Both the position numbers and the translations under genes were made by a program. This document shows positions 8,627 through 17,663 of a stretch of DNA of 64,000 bases, piece after piece. A model generated the notes under the pieces. It saw nothing but the letters and a program-made list of their open reading frames with translations. It did not search any database and was not told the origin of the DNA. Position 1 is the stretch's first letter, and the number at the start of each line of letters is the position of its first letter. The stretch covers positions 1,178,001 through 1,242,000 of the forward strand of contig CAVVUC010000001.1 in the NCBI GenBank assembly GCA_963751395.1. The letters are read 5' to 3'. The stretch is from CAVVUC01 sp963751395 (GTDB taxonomy: Bacteria; Verrucomicrobiota; Verrucomicrobiia; Chthoniobacterales; Chthoniobacteraceae).

Positions 8627-9542
8627 GAACGGCGGATTTTTGCGCCACGAGATACAAGTTGCCGAGCGGCACGGAGAGCGGGATGCGCCCGAGCGAGGTC
8701 GTCTTCAACAACCAAAGCAGCGCGCGCTTGAGCGGCGCGGGAAACGGCACGAGCCGCGTGATGTATTGCAGCGGGTAGTGGTTGAAAACGGAGCCGGTGT
8801 GCTGGACTTCGAGGCCGGCATTTTCCGCGAGTTTCGAGAGCGTCGCCGGGCTGTAGAGATACGTGTGCTCGATGTCGATGATGGGGCTGCGCTCGCCAAG
8901 AAGGCGTGCGGAGACGCTTTCGATGTTGTGGTTCAGAATCAAAACGAGGCCGCGGCTTTTTAGCACGCCCGCGCATTCATGAAGCAAGGCGGCCGGCTCG
9001 GAGATGTGGTCGAAAACCTGGAACAGGCAGACCACGTCGAACGTCTCCGGCGCGAAAAGTCCGGGTCGCATCATGTCGCAGACGATGCGATCGCGGATGC
9101 CCGGCTCGGCTTGTTCAACGACGGCGGAGCCGGGTTCCACGCCGTTCACGTCCGGGTAGCCGCGCGCCCGCGCCTCCTCGAGGAAGAAGCCGTTGCCACA
9201 GCCGATCTCGAGCAGCGAGCCTTTGCGGGCGCCGAAGGCTTCGAGTCGGTCGAGATAATGCCCGTAAGTGCGGCGCAGGCTGGCGACTTCGGCACCGTAG
9301 TCAAACGTGCTTTGCCGGTAGAGCTCGCCGAGCGTCGCGGCGTCCGCGACGGGGTCGGAGCGGACGAGACCGCATCCGTTGCATCTCACCATCCGGTAGT
9401 GGATGCGATCCGGCAGCCGCCGCGCGGAAAATATCTCCGGGTTGAAGTGGCCGAGGCCGAAGTTCGCCGGGTAGAGTTCCGTCGCGTTGCCTTCTGTGCC
9501 GCAGATCGCGCAGCGCGTGGTGTGAAGCGTGATGTGACTCAT
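8619..9542 (-). CDS. SAM-dependent methyltransferase with N-terminal zinc-binding cysteines
   Basis: A 307-residue protein. The N-terminus has CAICGTEG (about residues 11-18) and a second pair VRCNGCGLVRSDP, together forming a putative zinc ribbon as seen in sugar C-methyltransferase-like proteins. A class I methyltransferase domain follows, with the SAM motif LLEIGCGNGFFLEEA and VVCLFQVFDHISEP. The C-terminal LVAQK ends the fold. It overlaps both neighbours in the operon. By family precedent it could methylate a nucleotide sugar or a glycan; the acceptor is unknown. Confidence 0.82.
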   Translation of the reverse strand: MSHITLHTTRCAICGTEGNATELYPANFGLGHFNPEIFSARRLPDRIHYRMVRCNGCGLVRSDPVADAATLGELYRQSTFDYGAEVASLRRTYGHYLDRLEAFGARKGSLLEIGCGNGFFLEEARARGYPDVNGVEPGSAVVEQAEPGIRDRIVCDMMRPGLFAPETFDVVCLFQVFDHISEPAALLHECAGVLKSRGLVLILNHNIESVSARLLGERSPIIDIEHTYLYSPATLSKLAENAGLEVQHTGSVFNHYPLQYITRLVPFPAPLKRALLWLLKTTSLGRIPLSVPLGNLYLVAQKSAVHE

Positions 9543-10279
9543 TTGACCAGCCGGATCGTGTAACCCAGCGGATCATCGGAGTTACCGATGCCGCAGAGCA
9601 GGGAGAGATGCCCGAGGAGAATGGAGGCGACCAGAATCGGACTGCACAGGACCGTGAGAAGCAGGCCGGGCCACTGGATTCTGCGCTCCCGGATGATGGA
9701 CCGGGTGAAGACCACGATGATCTTGGCCGCGATGGTGGTGACATCCGTTCCGCGCGGCACGACGCTAACGCTGGAAAAAGCCGCGAACAGCGCCGTCAGC
9801 GCCGTGGGGGTGAAGCGATGATAGTCGTGCGGCACATAATGAAACCGCGCGGACCATGGAATCGTGACTAACGCGGTGCCCCGCTGCTTCATTACGCGAT
9901 GAATCTCAGAGGCGAGCCGCGCCGGCTCGGCGACATGCTCAAACACCTCCGAGCAGACCACGTGGTCAATGGAGCCGTCTTCGAAAGGCAGCGTCCTTCC
10001 GTCAAACGCGGTGACGTCCGCCCGTCTGTAGCCGAATTCGCCCGCGTCGAAGGTGTCCACGGGGAGATACGTGGCGGCATCGCGATTGATCAGGTGCGCA
10101 TAGGGACAATCACCACACCCGACATCCATGACCTTTCCCTTGAGGGAGGGAAGGAACGCCTTCATGTCGCGGAACACCGTGATCACCTGAAAATCAGCCA
10201 GAAGCCGTGCGTAGAACGCGATATTCCCCTTGATGCCCGTGGGGGCGACATGGGCGAACGGCTGGAAGTGTTCGCTCAC
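9539..10279 (-). CDS. Class I SAM-dependent methyltransferase
   Basis: A 246-residue protein with the SAM-binding motif VMDVGCGDCPYAHLI (about residues 51-65) and the post-motif block VVCSEVFEHVAEPARLA characteristic of Methyltransf_11-like enzymes. The C-terminus (about residues 200-225) has a hydrophobic stretch that could associate with the membrane. It shares 4-nt ATGA overlaps with both neighbouring genes, so it is made in step with a membrane glycosyltransferase and another methyltransferase. The acceptor is probably a lipid-linked or capsular sugar, which is inference from context only. Confidence 0.82.
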   Translation of the reverse strand: MSEHFQPFAHVAPTGIKGNIAFYARLLADFQVITVFRDMKAFLPSLKGKVMDVGCGDCPYAHLINRDAATYLPVDTFDAGEFGYRRADVTAFDGRTLPFEDGSIDHVVCSEVFEHVAEPARLASEIHRVMKQRGTALVTIPWSARFHYVPHDYHRFTPTALTALFAAFSSVSVVPRGTDVTTIAAKIIVVFTRSIIRERRIQWPGLLLTVLCSPILVASILLGHLSLLCGIGNSDDPLGYTIRLVK

Positions 10280-11259
10280 GCGCCGGGGTTCTTGGGTTCC
10301 TGTGGCGGATTCCTGCGCGGATCGTTGAGGATGCTCTCGACGACAAAGGGCGGGCGGCGTTTCACCTCGTCATAAATGTGCGCGAGATACGAGCCGATGA
10401 TCGCAAGGCAAAGGAGTTGGATGCCGCCGAGGAACAGGATGAGCACGATGAGCGTCGCGAATCCGCGCGGTGCCAGATCGGGGCGGAAGATGCGCAACAG
10501 TATCTGGATGAATGCCGCGATGAATGAGCCGCCGACGGTGCAGAGTGCGAGCCAGGTTATGAGGTCGAGCGGCGCGTAGGAAAACGAGAGGATGCCCCTG
10601 CGCGCCCAGTCGAGGTTGCGCAGCAGGTTATTTGTCGTTACGCCAAACATCCGCTCGGGGCGCACATAGGGCACGCCAATTTGCCTAAAGCCAACCCAAG
10701 CGCGCAGGCCGCGCATGAAGCGATTGTTCTCCGGAAGGCCGTTAAGCGCATCAACCACCCGCCTGTCGATGAGTGAAAAATCGCCGGCATCGAGCGGGAT
10801 CGGCACGTAGGATGCGGCGCGGAAGACGCGGTAGAACGCCTTGTAGGCGATTTGCAAAAACCGCGTCGCCTCGCGCTGGACGCGCTCACCGTAGACCACG
10901 TCGTAGCCTTCGACCCACTTTGGGTAGAACTGCGCTATCATCTCCGGCGGGTCTTGCAGGTCGCCGTCGAGCAGCACGACGGCGTCGCCCGTGGCGATCT
11001 TCATGCCGCTGGTGAACGCGTTTTGCGAGCCGAAGTTCCTCGCGTGGTTGATGACGATGGTCTTCGGGTCGCGCGCGGCCAGTTCGGCGAGGACTTCGCG
11101 CGCGTTGTCCGGGCTGTTGTCGTTGACGAAGATGATCTCGTAGTCGCAGCCGATTTCTTGAAATGTCTTGGTCAGCCGCTCGTGCATGACCGGCACGGCG
11201 GGCGCGTCGCGGTAGCACGCGATGATGGCGCTGATTTTTTTGCGCGGTGCCGTGCTCAT
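10276..11259 (-). CDS. Membrane-anchored family 2 glycosyltransferase (DPM1/GtrB-like)
   Basis: The start at ATG 11259 overlaps the transketolase stop by 4 nt; an upstream extension in the same frame only reads through transketolase codons in the wrong frame. The 327-residue product has ISAIIACYRDAPAVPVM, IIFVNDNSPDN and the catalytic block VVLLDGDLQDPPEMI (DxD), then two C-terminal membrane helices (about residues 225-250 and 265-290) and a basic tail. This is the architecture of undecaprenyl-phosphate sugar transferases. It is the third gene of the operon. Confidence 0.9.
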   Translation of the reverse strand: MSTAPRKKISAIIACYRDAPAVPVMHERLTKTFQEIGCDYEIIFVNDNSPDNAREVLAELAARDPKTIVINHARNFGSQNAFTSGMKIATGDAVVLLDGDLQDPPEMIAQFYPKWVEGYDVVYGERVQREATRFLQIAYKAFYRVFRAASYVPIPLDAGDFSLIDRRVVDALNGLPENNRFMRGLRAWVGFRQIGVPYVRPERMFGVTTNNLLRNLDWARRGILSFSYAPLDLITWLALCTVGGSFIAAFIQILLRIFRPDLAPRGFATLIVLILFLGGIQLLCLAIIGSYLAHIYDEVKRRPPFVVESILNDPRRNPPQEPKNPGA

Positions 11260-12179
11260 TTCGAGGAAAGCAGGCCGGTCGCCGCGTTCACGAGCGCGTC
11301 CGTGGAAAGCCCGAGGCGCTCCTGCATCCACGCCTGGCTGCCGGAGCGGCAGCCCGGATGCGACTGGAAGCCGGTGCGGATGACGCGCGAGCCGGGCGCG
11401 TGCTCGGCAGCGAGTTCCGCCACCCACGAGCCGAGGCCGCCAATTGTGTAGTGTGTCTCGACTGTGATCGCGTGGCCGAAGCGCCGCAGATGATCGAGTG
11501 CGTCTGCGTCGGGGCCGGGGTTGAGCGAGGAGACGCACAGCACGGTCGCGCCAATGCCGCGCAGATGCAGCGCGCGCGCCGCGTTCAGCGCGTCGAGCGC
11601 CGCAGTTCCCATCGCGATGAAAAGAATGTCGCAGCCTTCGTGGATTGTCTCCGCGCGGCCAAGCTCGAAGCGCCCGTCAAGGCCGGGCACGACGATGCGG
11701 TCGTCTTTTCCGAGCCGGAGATAAAGCGGCTGCGGCAGGTCCCAAGTTCTCCGCACGGCGGTGCGCGCCTGTCCCGCGTCACACGGGCAGACGATGGTGA
11801 GGCCGGGCTGCGTGCGCAGGATGGCGACGTCCTCGAGGCCGAAATGCGAGATGCCATTGTGGCCGTATTCCACGCCACCACCGACGCTCACGACACGCAC
11901 GGGCAGCCGGTGCGCCACCGGGCCGTTGCGGATGAACTCGAAGGGCCGCATCGTCGCGAAGTTCACGATGGAATAAACGAACGGCAGGAAGCCCGCCTCG
12001 GCGAGGCCGGTGGCCACGCCGACCATGTTTTGCTCGGCGACGCCGACGTTGAAAAATTTCCCCGGATGCCGGGCCGAGAATGGCTCCAGCGCCATGAATC
12101 CAAGATCGGCCGTCAGGAGCAGGATGCGCCCGTCCTTGTCGGCGATGTCCGCCAGCGTCTCGGCAAACGCGCGCCTCAT
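11256..12179 (-). CDS. Transketolase, C-terminal (pyrimidine-binding and C-terminal domain) subunit
   Basis: A 307-residue protein starting MRRAFAETLADIADKDG at ATG 12179 with a 4-nt overlap to the N-terminal subunit gene. It contains the pyrimidine-binding domain with FNVGVAEQNMVGVATGLA, whose glutamate in VAEQN activates the thiamine diphosphate ring, and the transketolase C-terminal domain. Together with the 12176-12955 product it rebuilds one transketolase, moving two-carbon ketol units between sugars. Split pairs of this kind often serve special sugar pathways rather than the central pentose cycle, and the position inside a glycan operon supports that inference. Confidence 0.9.
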   Translation of the reverse strand: MRRAFAETLADIADKDGRILLLTADLGFMALEPFSARHPGKFFNVGVAEQNMVGVATGLAEAGFLPFVYSIVNFATMRPFEFIRNGPVAHRLPVRVVSVGGGVEYGHNGISHFGLEDVAILRTQPGLTIVCPCDAGQARTAVRRTWDLPQPLYLRLGKDDRIVVPGLDGRFELGRAETIHEGCDILFIAMGTAALDALNAARALHLRGIGATVLCVSSLNPGPDADALDHLRRFGHAITVETHYTIGGLGSWVAELAAEHAPGSRVIRTGFQSHPGCRSGSQAWMQERLGLSTDALVNAATGLLSSK

Positions 12180-12955
12180 GCCCCCACCTCCGCCGTCGCC
12201 TGCGCGAACTCGTCGTCCGTCAGAGGCAGGTAGTGCCACTTGATTTGGTTTTCCATGAATGAAACACCCTTTCCGAAAGTCGTGCGCGCCACGATGACGT
12301 GCGGGTACTCCCCGGCGGCAAAGCATCGCTCGAGCCCCGCGGCGAGCGCCGCCGTGTCATGGCCATCCACCTCCTGCGTGTCCCAGCCGAAGGCTCGCCA
12401 GCGCTCCGCCATGTTCGGGATCGCGCACACGTCCTGTGTGTAACCGAACGCCTGCTGTCCGTTTAGGTCGATGATCGCGACGAGGTTTCCAAGCTTGTGG
12501 TGGGCAGCGAACATCGCCGCCTCCCAGACCGAACCTTCGTTGCACTCGCCATCACTCATGACGGCAAAGACGCGCCGTGGCGAGTTTTGGAGCTTCGCTG
12601 CGAGGGCTGCGCCCGCGCCCATCGACAGACCCTGCCCGAGCGAGCCCGAGGAGAAATCAATGCCTGGCAGCTCATGTTCGGGATGCACGCCAAGCAGGGA
12701 GTCGTCGCCATGGAAAGTGTCGAGTTGCTCGCGTGAAATGAGGCCGCGCAAATGCAGTGCCGCATAGAGTGCCAGAGCCGCGTGGCCTTTCGACAGAACG
12801 AATCGGTCACGGTCCGGATCACTCGGATGATTCACCCGGATGGCATTGTAGATGGAGGCAATGATTTCCACGACACTCAATGCGCAGCCGATGTGCCCGA
12901 CGTGCGCCCGCTTGGATTGATCGAGGATAATCTTGCGGAGTGCTGAGGGGTTCAT
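12176..12955 (-). CDS. Transketolase, N-terminal (thiamine diphosphate-binding) subunit; first gene of the glycan operon
   Basis: The start at ATG 12955 gives 259 residues beginning MNPSALRKIILDQS; longer readings run into the divergent gene's promoter region. The thiamine diphosphate/metal motif is SDGECNEGSVWEAAMF with a downstream IIDLNGQQ (the GDG-x-N type of motif). KGHAALALYAAL and SSGSLGQGLSMGAG are standard transketolase blocks. It opens the seven-gene leftward operon and is divergent from the permease at 13076, with about 120 nt between them for promoters. Confidence 0.9.
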   Translation of the reverse strand: MNPSALRKIILDQSKRAHVGHIGCALSVVEIIASIYNAIRVNHPSDPDRDRFVLSKGHAALALYAALHLRGLISREQLDTFHGDDSLLGVHPEHELPGIDFSSGSLGQGLSMGAGAALAAKLQNSPRRVFAVMSDGECNEGSVWEAAMFAAHHKLGNLVAIIDLNGQQAFGYTQDVCAIPNMAERWRAFGWDTQEVDGHDTAALAAGLERCFAAGEYPHVIVARTTFGKGVSFMENQIKWHYLPLTDDEFAQATAEVGA

Positions 12956-13075
12956 CGAATTGGAGGTTGTAAATATCGGGAACCGTCTGGGTTTCACAAG
13001 CCGGAAATGCCTCATATTGTGCTTTCCTAATCTCGTCATGGATTTCCAGTGGGTGACCGTTAAATTGATCACACG

Positions 13076-14779
13076 ATGACTCCAGCGCGCCTTTTCCGTC
13101 TCATGCTTTGGGTGCATTGGCGCTCGCTGCTGGCGCGGTTGCGGCGGATTCAAGAGCAGTCCCGACTGATGCTGTTCGTGCTGGGTGCGTTTGTGATCGG
13201 TTATCTTGTCGTGGGCTATTGGCTGTTTTACGCGGGGCTGAATTACCTTCAGAATTTTCCCATCCTCGGCGCGCTTTTGTCGCAGCGCATTCTGTATCTC
13301 ATCTTCGGTTTCTTTTTTGTGATGCTGGTGTTCTCGAACCTGATCATCGGGTACTCGGCGCTTTTCAAAAACCGCGAGATGAACTGGCTGCTGACGCTGC
13401 CGATTTCGCACAAGCAACTTTACCGGTGGAAGTTCATCGAGTCGCTGGCGGTGTCGAGTTGGGCGCTGATTTTTTTCAGCGCGCCGATGATGGTGGCTTA
13501 CGGACGCGTCCATAATGTACCCGCGATTTTTTATGTGCAGGTGATCGCAGCGTATCTGCCGTTCGTGGTGATTCCTGCGCTGCTCGGATCCTGGCTGCTC
13601 CTGCTGCTGGTCCGGGTGTTGTCGCGGTCATGGGTGAAAAAGGGTTTGCTGGTTTTCGCGGTGCTGATTCTGGCGTGGCTGTTCATCGGCGTGAAACCGA
13701 TCACGGAACTGGAAGCGGCGAGCCAGCAGGATGTGCTGTCGATCAATCAACTCCTGCGACACACGCGCGTGAGTCTCTACCCATTGCTGCCGAGCGCGTG
13801 GCTGTCGCGGGCGGTGATAGCTTGGCGCGAAGGTCTCGCTCAGCAGGGCGGGTTCTTTTTTCTCGTGCTGTTGAGCAATGCGCTGATGGGGCTGCTTGTG
13901 GGCTTTGAGGTTGCGGGCCGGTTTTATTACGGGAGTTGGGCCGCCGTGGCGAGTTCGCGCGCGGAGCGCTTCCAGCGAAAGGCGGAAGCGAAGCGGCAAA
14001 AGGGGCGCCGACGTTCGTTGATCGAATGCTTCACGGACTGGTTGCCGTTTGTCTCTCGACCCGTGAAGGCGCTTGCGCTCAAGGATGCGCGGATGTTTGC
14101 GCGCGACCCGGCGCAGTGGATTCAGTTCGCGATCTTCTTCGGGCTGCTCTGCATGTATGTGCTGAACCTGCGCAACATCGCCTTCGATTTTCGGAATGAG
14201 TTTTGGGAAATGACGATCAGTTATCTGAACCTCGCGGCGTCGGCGCTCACGCTCTCGACGCTCACGACGCGGTTTGTTTTTCCGCAATTCAGCCTCGAAG
14301 GCCGCCGGCTTTGGATCGTCGGGCTGGCTCCGGTGGGGCTGGGGAGGGTGCTGCTTCAAAAGTTCTGGCTCAGCTCGATTGCGGCGATGGCGATTACGGT
14401 GAGCCTGAACATCGCGTCCAGCCTGGTGCTGAACCTGCCGCCGGCGCGCGTGCTTTTTTTCGCCGGATCGATCGCGTTGATGAGTGCGACGATGTGCGGG
14501 CTTGCGGTTGGCCTCGGAGCGCTGTTTCCAAACATGAAGGAGGACAATCCCTCGAAGGTCGTCTCCGGCTTCGGCGGCACGCTGTGTCTGGTGGTGAGTT
14601 TTGTTTACATCGCTTGTTTCGTGGCCCTGGTGGCGGTGCCGGGGATCCGGCGCGCGGCGGGTCGCCAGATTTTCCTGCCGGACGCTGCGGCGATCGCGCT
14701 GGCGGTGGCGCTGAGTTTGTTCGCGCTCGGTTTTCCGATGTTTTGCGCGATCCGGCGCGTGAAAAATCTGGAGTTTTGA
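13076..14779 (+). CDS. ABC-2-type membrane component, putative exporter permease
   Basis: A 567-residue membrane protein with two clusters of helices (about residues 28-265 and 350-560) separated by a basic cytoplasmic loop rich in R and K near residues 290-310. LFKNREMNWLLTLPISHKQLY is the amphipathic coupling segment that ABC exporters of this type place after the first helices. GLGALFPNMKEDNPSKVVSG is a typical late motif. No ATP-binding subunit is encoded next to it in this window, so the partner must be elsewhere. The transported substrate is unknown. Confidence 0.72.
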   Translation: MTPARLFRLMLWVHWRSLLARLRRIQEQSRLMLFVLGAFVIGYLVVGYWLFYAGLNYLQNFPILGALLSQRILYLIFGFFFVMLVFSNLIIGYSALFKNREMNWLLTLPISHKQLYRWKFIESLAVSSWALIFFSAPMMVAYGRVHNVPAIFYVQVIAAYLPFVVIPALLGSWLLLLLVRVLSRSWVKKGLLVFAVLILAWLFIGVKPITELEAASQQDVLSINQLLRHTRVSLYPLLPSAWLSRAVIAWREGLAQQGGFFFLVLLSNALMGLLVGFEVAGRFYYGSWAAVASSRAERFQRKAEAKRQKGRRRSLIECFTDWLPFVSRPVKALALKDARMFARDPAQWIQFAIFFGLLCMYVLNLRNIAFDFRNEFWEMTISYLNLAASALTLSTLTTRFVFPQFSLEGRRLWIVGLAPVGLGRVLLQKFWLSSIAAMAITVSLNIASSLVLNLPPARVLFFAGSIALMSATMCGLAVGLGALFPNMKEDNPSKVVSGFGGTLCLVVSFVYIACFVALVAVPGIRRAAGRQIFLPDAAAIALAVALSLFALGFPMFCAIRRVKNLEF

Positions 14780-14818
14780 AACGAGGGCTTTAAGGTGCCA
14801 AAAACCAAACCCTGATAC

Positions 14819-15442
14819 ATGGCAGAACGCGTTAAAGACAAGGAACCCCAACTGGAATTACCCGAGGACGCAGGTCCGGAGCATCTCGACGAGCAGGTGC
14901 AAAGAGCGCAGGAGGAGCTCGTGGCGCTGAAGCGGAAGCAGGAGCAGATCGAAAAGCAAAAGCGGGAACTCGAGGAACTGTCGAAGCGCCAGGAGCAGTT
15001 GCAGCAGGGCAGGGCGGAGATGGTGGACGAGCTGACCCGCTCTCTCGTGGTGCTCGAGCGCGAGACTTACGATGCGCAGAGGCGGGTCGAGCAGCTCAAG
15101 GGCATCCACGAATCGTTCGTGCAGCACCTCGACATACTCGAGGCGATCAACCCCAAGAACTGGGACAACGCTGACATCAACAAGGAATTGAACCGGGCGC
15201 TCAGCGCGGTCGATGATGCGCGCGCGGAGTTCGCCCGTTCGCGCGCAGCGCTCAACGCGGAGGTTCCGAAGGAAGTGCTGCCGCCGGCAATGAGCAGCGA
15301 TGCGTATCAGGAAATGTTTGGCGCACCCGCCGAGCACGATTTCATCTACTGGCTCAAGAGCGGCTTTGCATTCACGCTTCCGTTGCTTGGGTTCGGAATC
15401 ATTCTGCTGTTCGTGCTCGTTGCGCTGCTGGACAAACACTAA
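14819..15442 (+). CDS. Hypothetical coiled-coil protein with C-terminal membrane anchor
   Basis: A 207-residue protein. Residues 20-75 are almost pure E/K/R/Q/L heptads (KRKQEQIEKQKRELEELSKR is typical), predicting a long coiled coil. A less regular helical middle follows, then a single C-terminal transmembrane segment (about residues 180-203). It would be a tail-anchored protein with its coiled coil in the cytoplasm. It is directly abutted by a second coiled-coil/anchor gene at 15443. I do not recognise the family. Confidence 0.75.
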   Translation: MAERVKDKEPQLELPEDAGPEHLDEQVQRAQEELVALKRKQEQIEKQKRELEELSKRQEQLQQGRAEMVDELTRSLVVLERETYDAQRRVEQLKGIHESFVQHLDILEAINPKNWDNADINKELNRALSAVDDARAEFARSRAALNAEVPKEVLPPAMSSDAYQEMFGAPAEHDFIYWLKSGFAFTLPLLGFGIILLFVLVALLDKH

Positions 15443-15820
15443 ATGAAGTCCAAACGCCCCCAGCGATCGAGCGGCAAAGGCTCGCCGATCGACGACAAAA
15501 AAAAGAAGCTTCTGGAGGAGCAGGACAAGCTGGAGGCAAAACTGAAGAAGCTGGAGGCATTCATCGGAGAAGCGCCGCGCATGCAGGAGCAATTGCAAAA
15601 GGAGCGGCGCGAGCAACTGTCGTCCCTGTCATCTCGCGGTGGACGCAGAGTCGATGCGCCCCATGCAATCGCGGGAAGGGGTTACGTAATCGCGCCCGAC
15701 CTCCCTCGCAAATCGCGCAGAACCTTGAAAGCCGAGAGGCGGCAGATGCAGCTAAAATTCTTTGTGCTCTGCCTTACTTTCCTGTTCGTCATGTTCTGTT
15801 TGTATCACGCCATGCGATAG
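15443..15820 (+). CDS. Small hypothetical coiled-coil protein with C-terminal membrane anchor
   Basis: The ATG follows the previous TAA without a gap, so the two genes are surely co-transcribed. The 125-residue product has a short coiled coil (residues 18-60, KKKKLLEEQDKLEAKLKKLE), a basic linker and one C-terminal hydrophobic helix (about residues 104-122). It is a smaller relative in design of its upstream neighbour, and the pair could form a hetero-oligomer at the membrane. Function unknown. Confidence 0.7.
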   Translation: MKSKRPQRSSGKGSPIDDKKKKLLEEQDKLEAKLKKLEAFIGEAPRMQEQLQKERREQLSSLSSRGGRRVDAPHAIAGRGYVIAPDLPRKSRRTLKAERRQMQLKFFVLCLTFLFVMFCLYHAMR

Positions 15821-15885
15821 CATTTGCGTGATGCGCAGCCAAAAAATCATTCCCAACGCTCCTGGTTTCCTCTCAAATACGGCGC

Positions 15886-16170
15886 ATGAGTTCCGATTTT
15901 GACGTGCGCTACACGGCGCAACTTGCCCGCTTGAATTTGACCGAGGACGAAATTGCGAAGTTCCAATCGCAGCTTTCGCAGGTGCTGGATTACGTGGAGA
16001 AGCTCAAGCAGGTGAACGTCGGCGACGTTGAGCCGACGGCGCACACGGCTCCGGTTTTCAACGTGTTCCGCGAGGACGAGCCGCGCGACTTTTTCGACGC
16101 GAAAGCCGCGCTTCAGAACGCGCCGCGTCAGGCGAACGATTTGTTCATCGTTACCAAAGTGGTTGAATAG
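15886..16170 (+). CDS. gatC: Aspartyl/glutamyl-tRNA amidotransferase subunit C
   Basis: A 94-residue GatC with the family opening DVRYTAQLARLNLTEDEI and the middle LSQVLDYVEKLKQVNV, then the DVEPTAHT block and a C-terminal region that wraps GatA. GatCAB converts misacylated Glu-tRNA(Gln) or Asp-tRNA(Asn) to the amide form. It is 2 nt upstream of gatA. gatB is not in the following sequence, so the third subunit is encoded elsewhere. Confidence 0.95.
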   Translation: MSSDFDVRYTAQLARLNLTEDEIAKFQSQLSQVLDYVEKLKQVNVGDVEPTAHTAPVFNVFREDEPRDFFDAKAALQNAPRQANDLFIVTKVVE

Positions 16171-16172
16171 CC

Positions 16173-17621
16173 ATGGAACTCACCTCGCTTTCAGTCACGG
16201 AACTCCAGTCCCGCCTTCGCGCGAAGGAAGTCTCGCCGGTCGAGGTCGTCGAGGCGCTGGAGAAACGCATCGCGGAGGTTGATCCAAAAATTCACGGCTA
16301 TCTCTCACGCGATCTCGAAGCCGCGCGCGCGCTCGCCTGCAAAGCCGACGTGGCGCTGCCGCTTGGCGGTGTGCCGATCGCGATCAAAGACGTGATGAAC
16401 GACACGGGCCAGCCTTGCACCTGCGGGTCGAAAATTTTGCGCAGCTATCGGGCGCCCTACGACGCGACCGTGATCCGCAAATTGAAGGAGTCCGGCGCGG
16501 TTCCGTTCGGCCGCACGAACATGGATGAGTTCGCGATGGGGTCATCGACCGAGAACTCGAGCGTCCATGCGACGTTGAATCCGTGGGACACCACGCGAAT
16601 CCCCGGCGGCTCGAGCGGCGGATCGGCGGCGGTCGTCGCGGCGGATGAGGCGTTCGCGGCGCTTGGCTCGGACACGGGCGGCTCGATCCGCCAGCCGGCG
16701 GCGCTCTGCGGGTGTGTCGGGTTGAAGCCGACCTACGGCCGCGTGTCGCGGTTTGGACTGGTGGCGTTCGCATCGTCGCTCGATCAGATCGGGCCGTTTG
16801 GAAAAACGGTTCGCGACACCGCGCTGCTGCTCAACGTCATCTCCGGTCACGACCCGATGGATTCGACCAGCCTCGCCGACCCGGTGCCCGACTACACCGC
16901 GCTTCTCGGCCAGGATTTGAAAGGCGTGCGGCTGGGTATGCCGAAGGAGTATTTCATCGAAGGAATCGACCCGCAGGTGGATCAAGCCGTTCGCGCGGCG
17001 ATCCGACAATACGAATCGCTGGGTGCGGAAATCGTCGGGGTGTCGCTGCCGCACACCGAGCACGCGGTCGGCGTCTATTACATCATCGCGACGGCCGAAG
17101 CCTCGGCGAACCTCGCGCGGTTCGATGGCGTGCGTTACGGGCATCGCGCGGAGAATGTGACCGGGCTGCTCGATCACTACGGGCGCACACGCGAGGAAGG
17201 TTTCGGAGCCGAAGTCAAAAGGCGCATCATTCTCGGCACCTACGTTCTGAGTTCCGGCTACTACGACGCTTATTACCTGCGCGCGCAAAAAGTTCGCACG
17301 CTCATCCGGCAGGACTTCACGAACGCGTTTGAGAAAGTGGACGCGATTATTTGCCCGACATCGCCTGAGCCGGCGTTCAAAGTCGGCGAGCGCAGCGACG
17401 ATCCGCTTCGCATGTATCTCGCGGACATTTTCACCATCGCGACGAATCTCGCGGGCATCAGCGGCATCAGCATCCCGTGCGGCTTTGCGACGATCGACGA
17501 TAAGCCGCTGCCCGTCGGATTGCAGTTGATCGGGAAGCCGATGGACGAGGCGAACCTGCTAAAGATCGCTCACGCGTACGAGCAGAGCACCGGGTGGCAT
17601 CGGCAGCGCCCGTCGTTGTAG
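16173..17621 (+). CDS. gatA: Aspartyl/glutamyl-tRNA amidotransferase subunit A
   Basis: A 482-residue amidase-signature enzyme. The catalytic Lys-Ser-Ser triad is visible as K72 (in AIKDVM), S147 (in GGSSGGS) and S171 (in DTGGSIRQPA), with the 75- and 24-residue spacing of known GatA proteins. It hydrolyses glutamine and channels ammonia to GatB. Length is normal. It follows gatC with a 2-nt gap and is followed by a convergent regulator gene rather than gatB. Confidence 0.97.
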   Translation: MELTSLSVTELQSRLRAKEVSPVEVVEALEKRIAEVDPKIHGYLSRDLEAARALACKADVALPLGGVPIAIKDVMNDTGQPCTCGSKILRSYRAPYDATVIRKLKESGAVPFGRTNMDEFAMGSSTENSSVHATLNPWDTTRIPGGSSGGSAAVVAADEAFAALGSDTGGSIRQPAALCGCVGLKPTYGRVSRFGLVAFASSLDQIGPFGKTVRDTALLLNVISGHDPMDSTSLADPVPDYTALLGQDLKGVRLGMPKEYFIEGIDPQVDQAVRAAIRQYESLGAEIVGVSLPHTEHAVGVYYIIATAEASANLARFDGVRYGHRAENVTGLLDHYGRTREEGFGAEVKRRIILGTYVLSSGYYDAYYLRAQKVRTLIRQDFTNAFEKVDAIICPTSPEPAFKVGERSDDPLRMYLADIFTIATNLAGISGISIPCGFATIDDKPLPVGLQLIGKPMDEANLLKIAHAYEQSTGWHRQRPSL

Positions 17622-17663
17622 GCGGAGCCGGCTCGGAGCATGCGGAAGAAAGGCGCTCTGCGT

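Noticed and set aside
11247..12233. 328-codon open frame on the + strand over the transketolase subunit
   Set aside because: The opposite strand encodes clear transketolase motifs; this frame has none.
13628..14851. 407-codon open frame on the - strand
   Set aside because: Antisense to the ABC-2-like permease, with arginine/histidine-rich composition typical of shadow frames.
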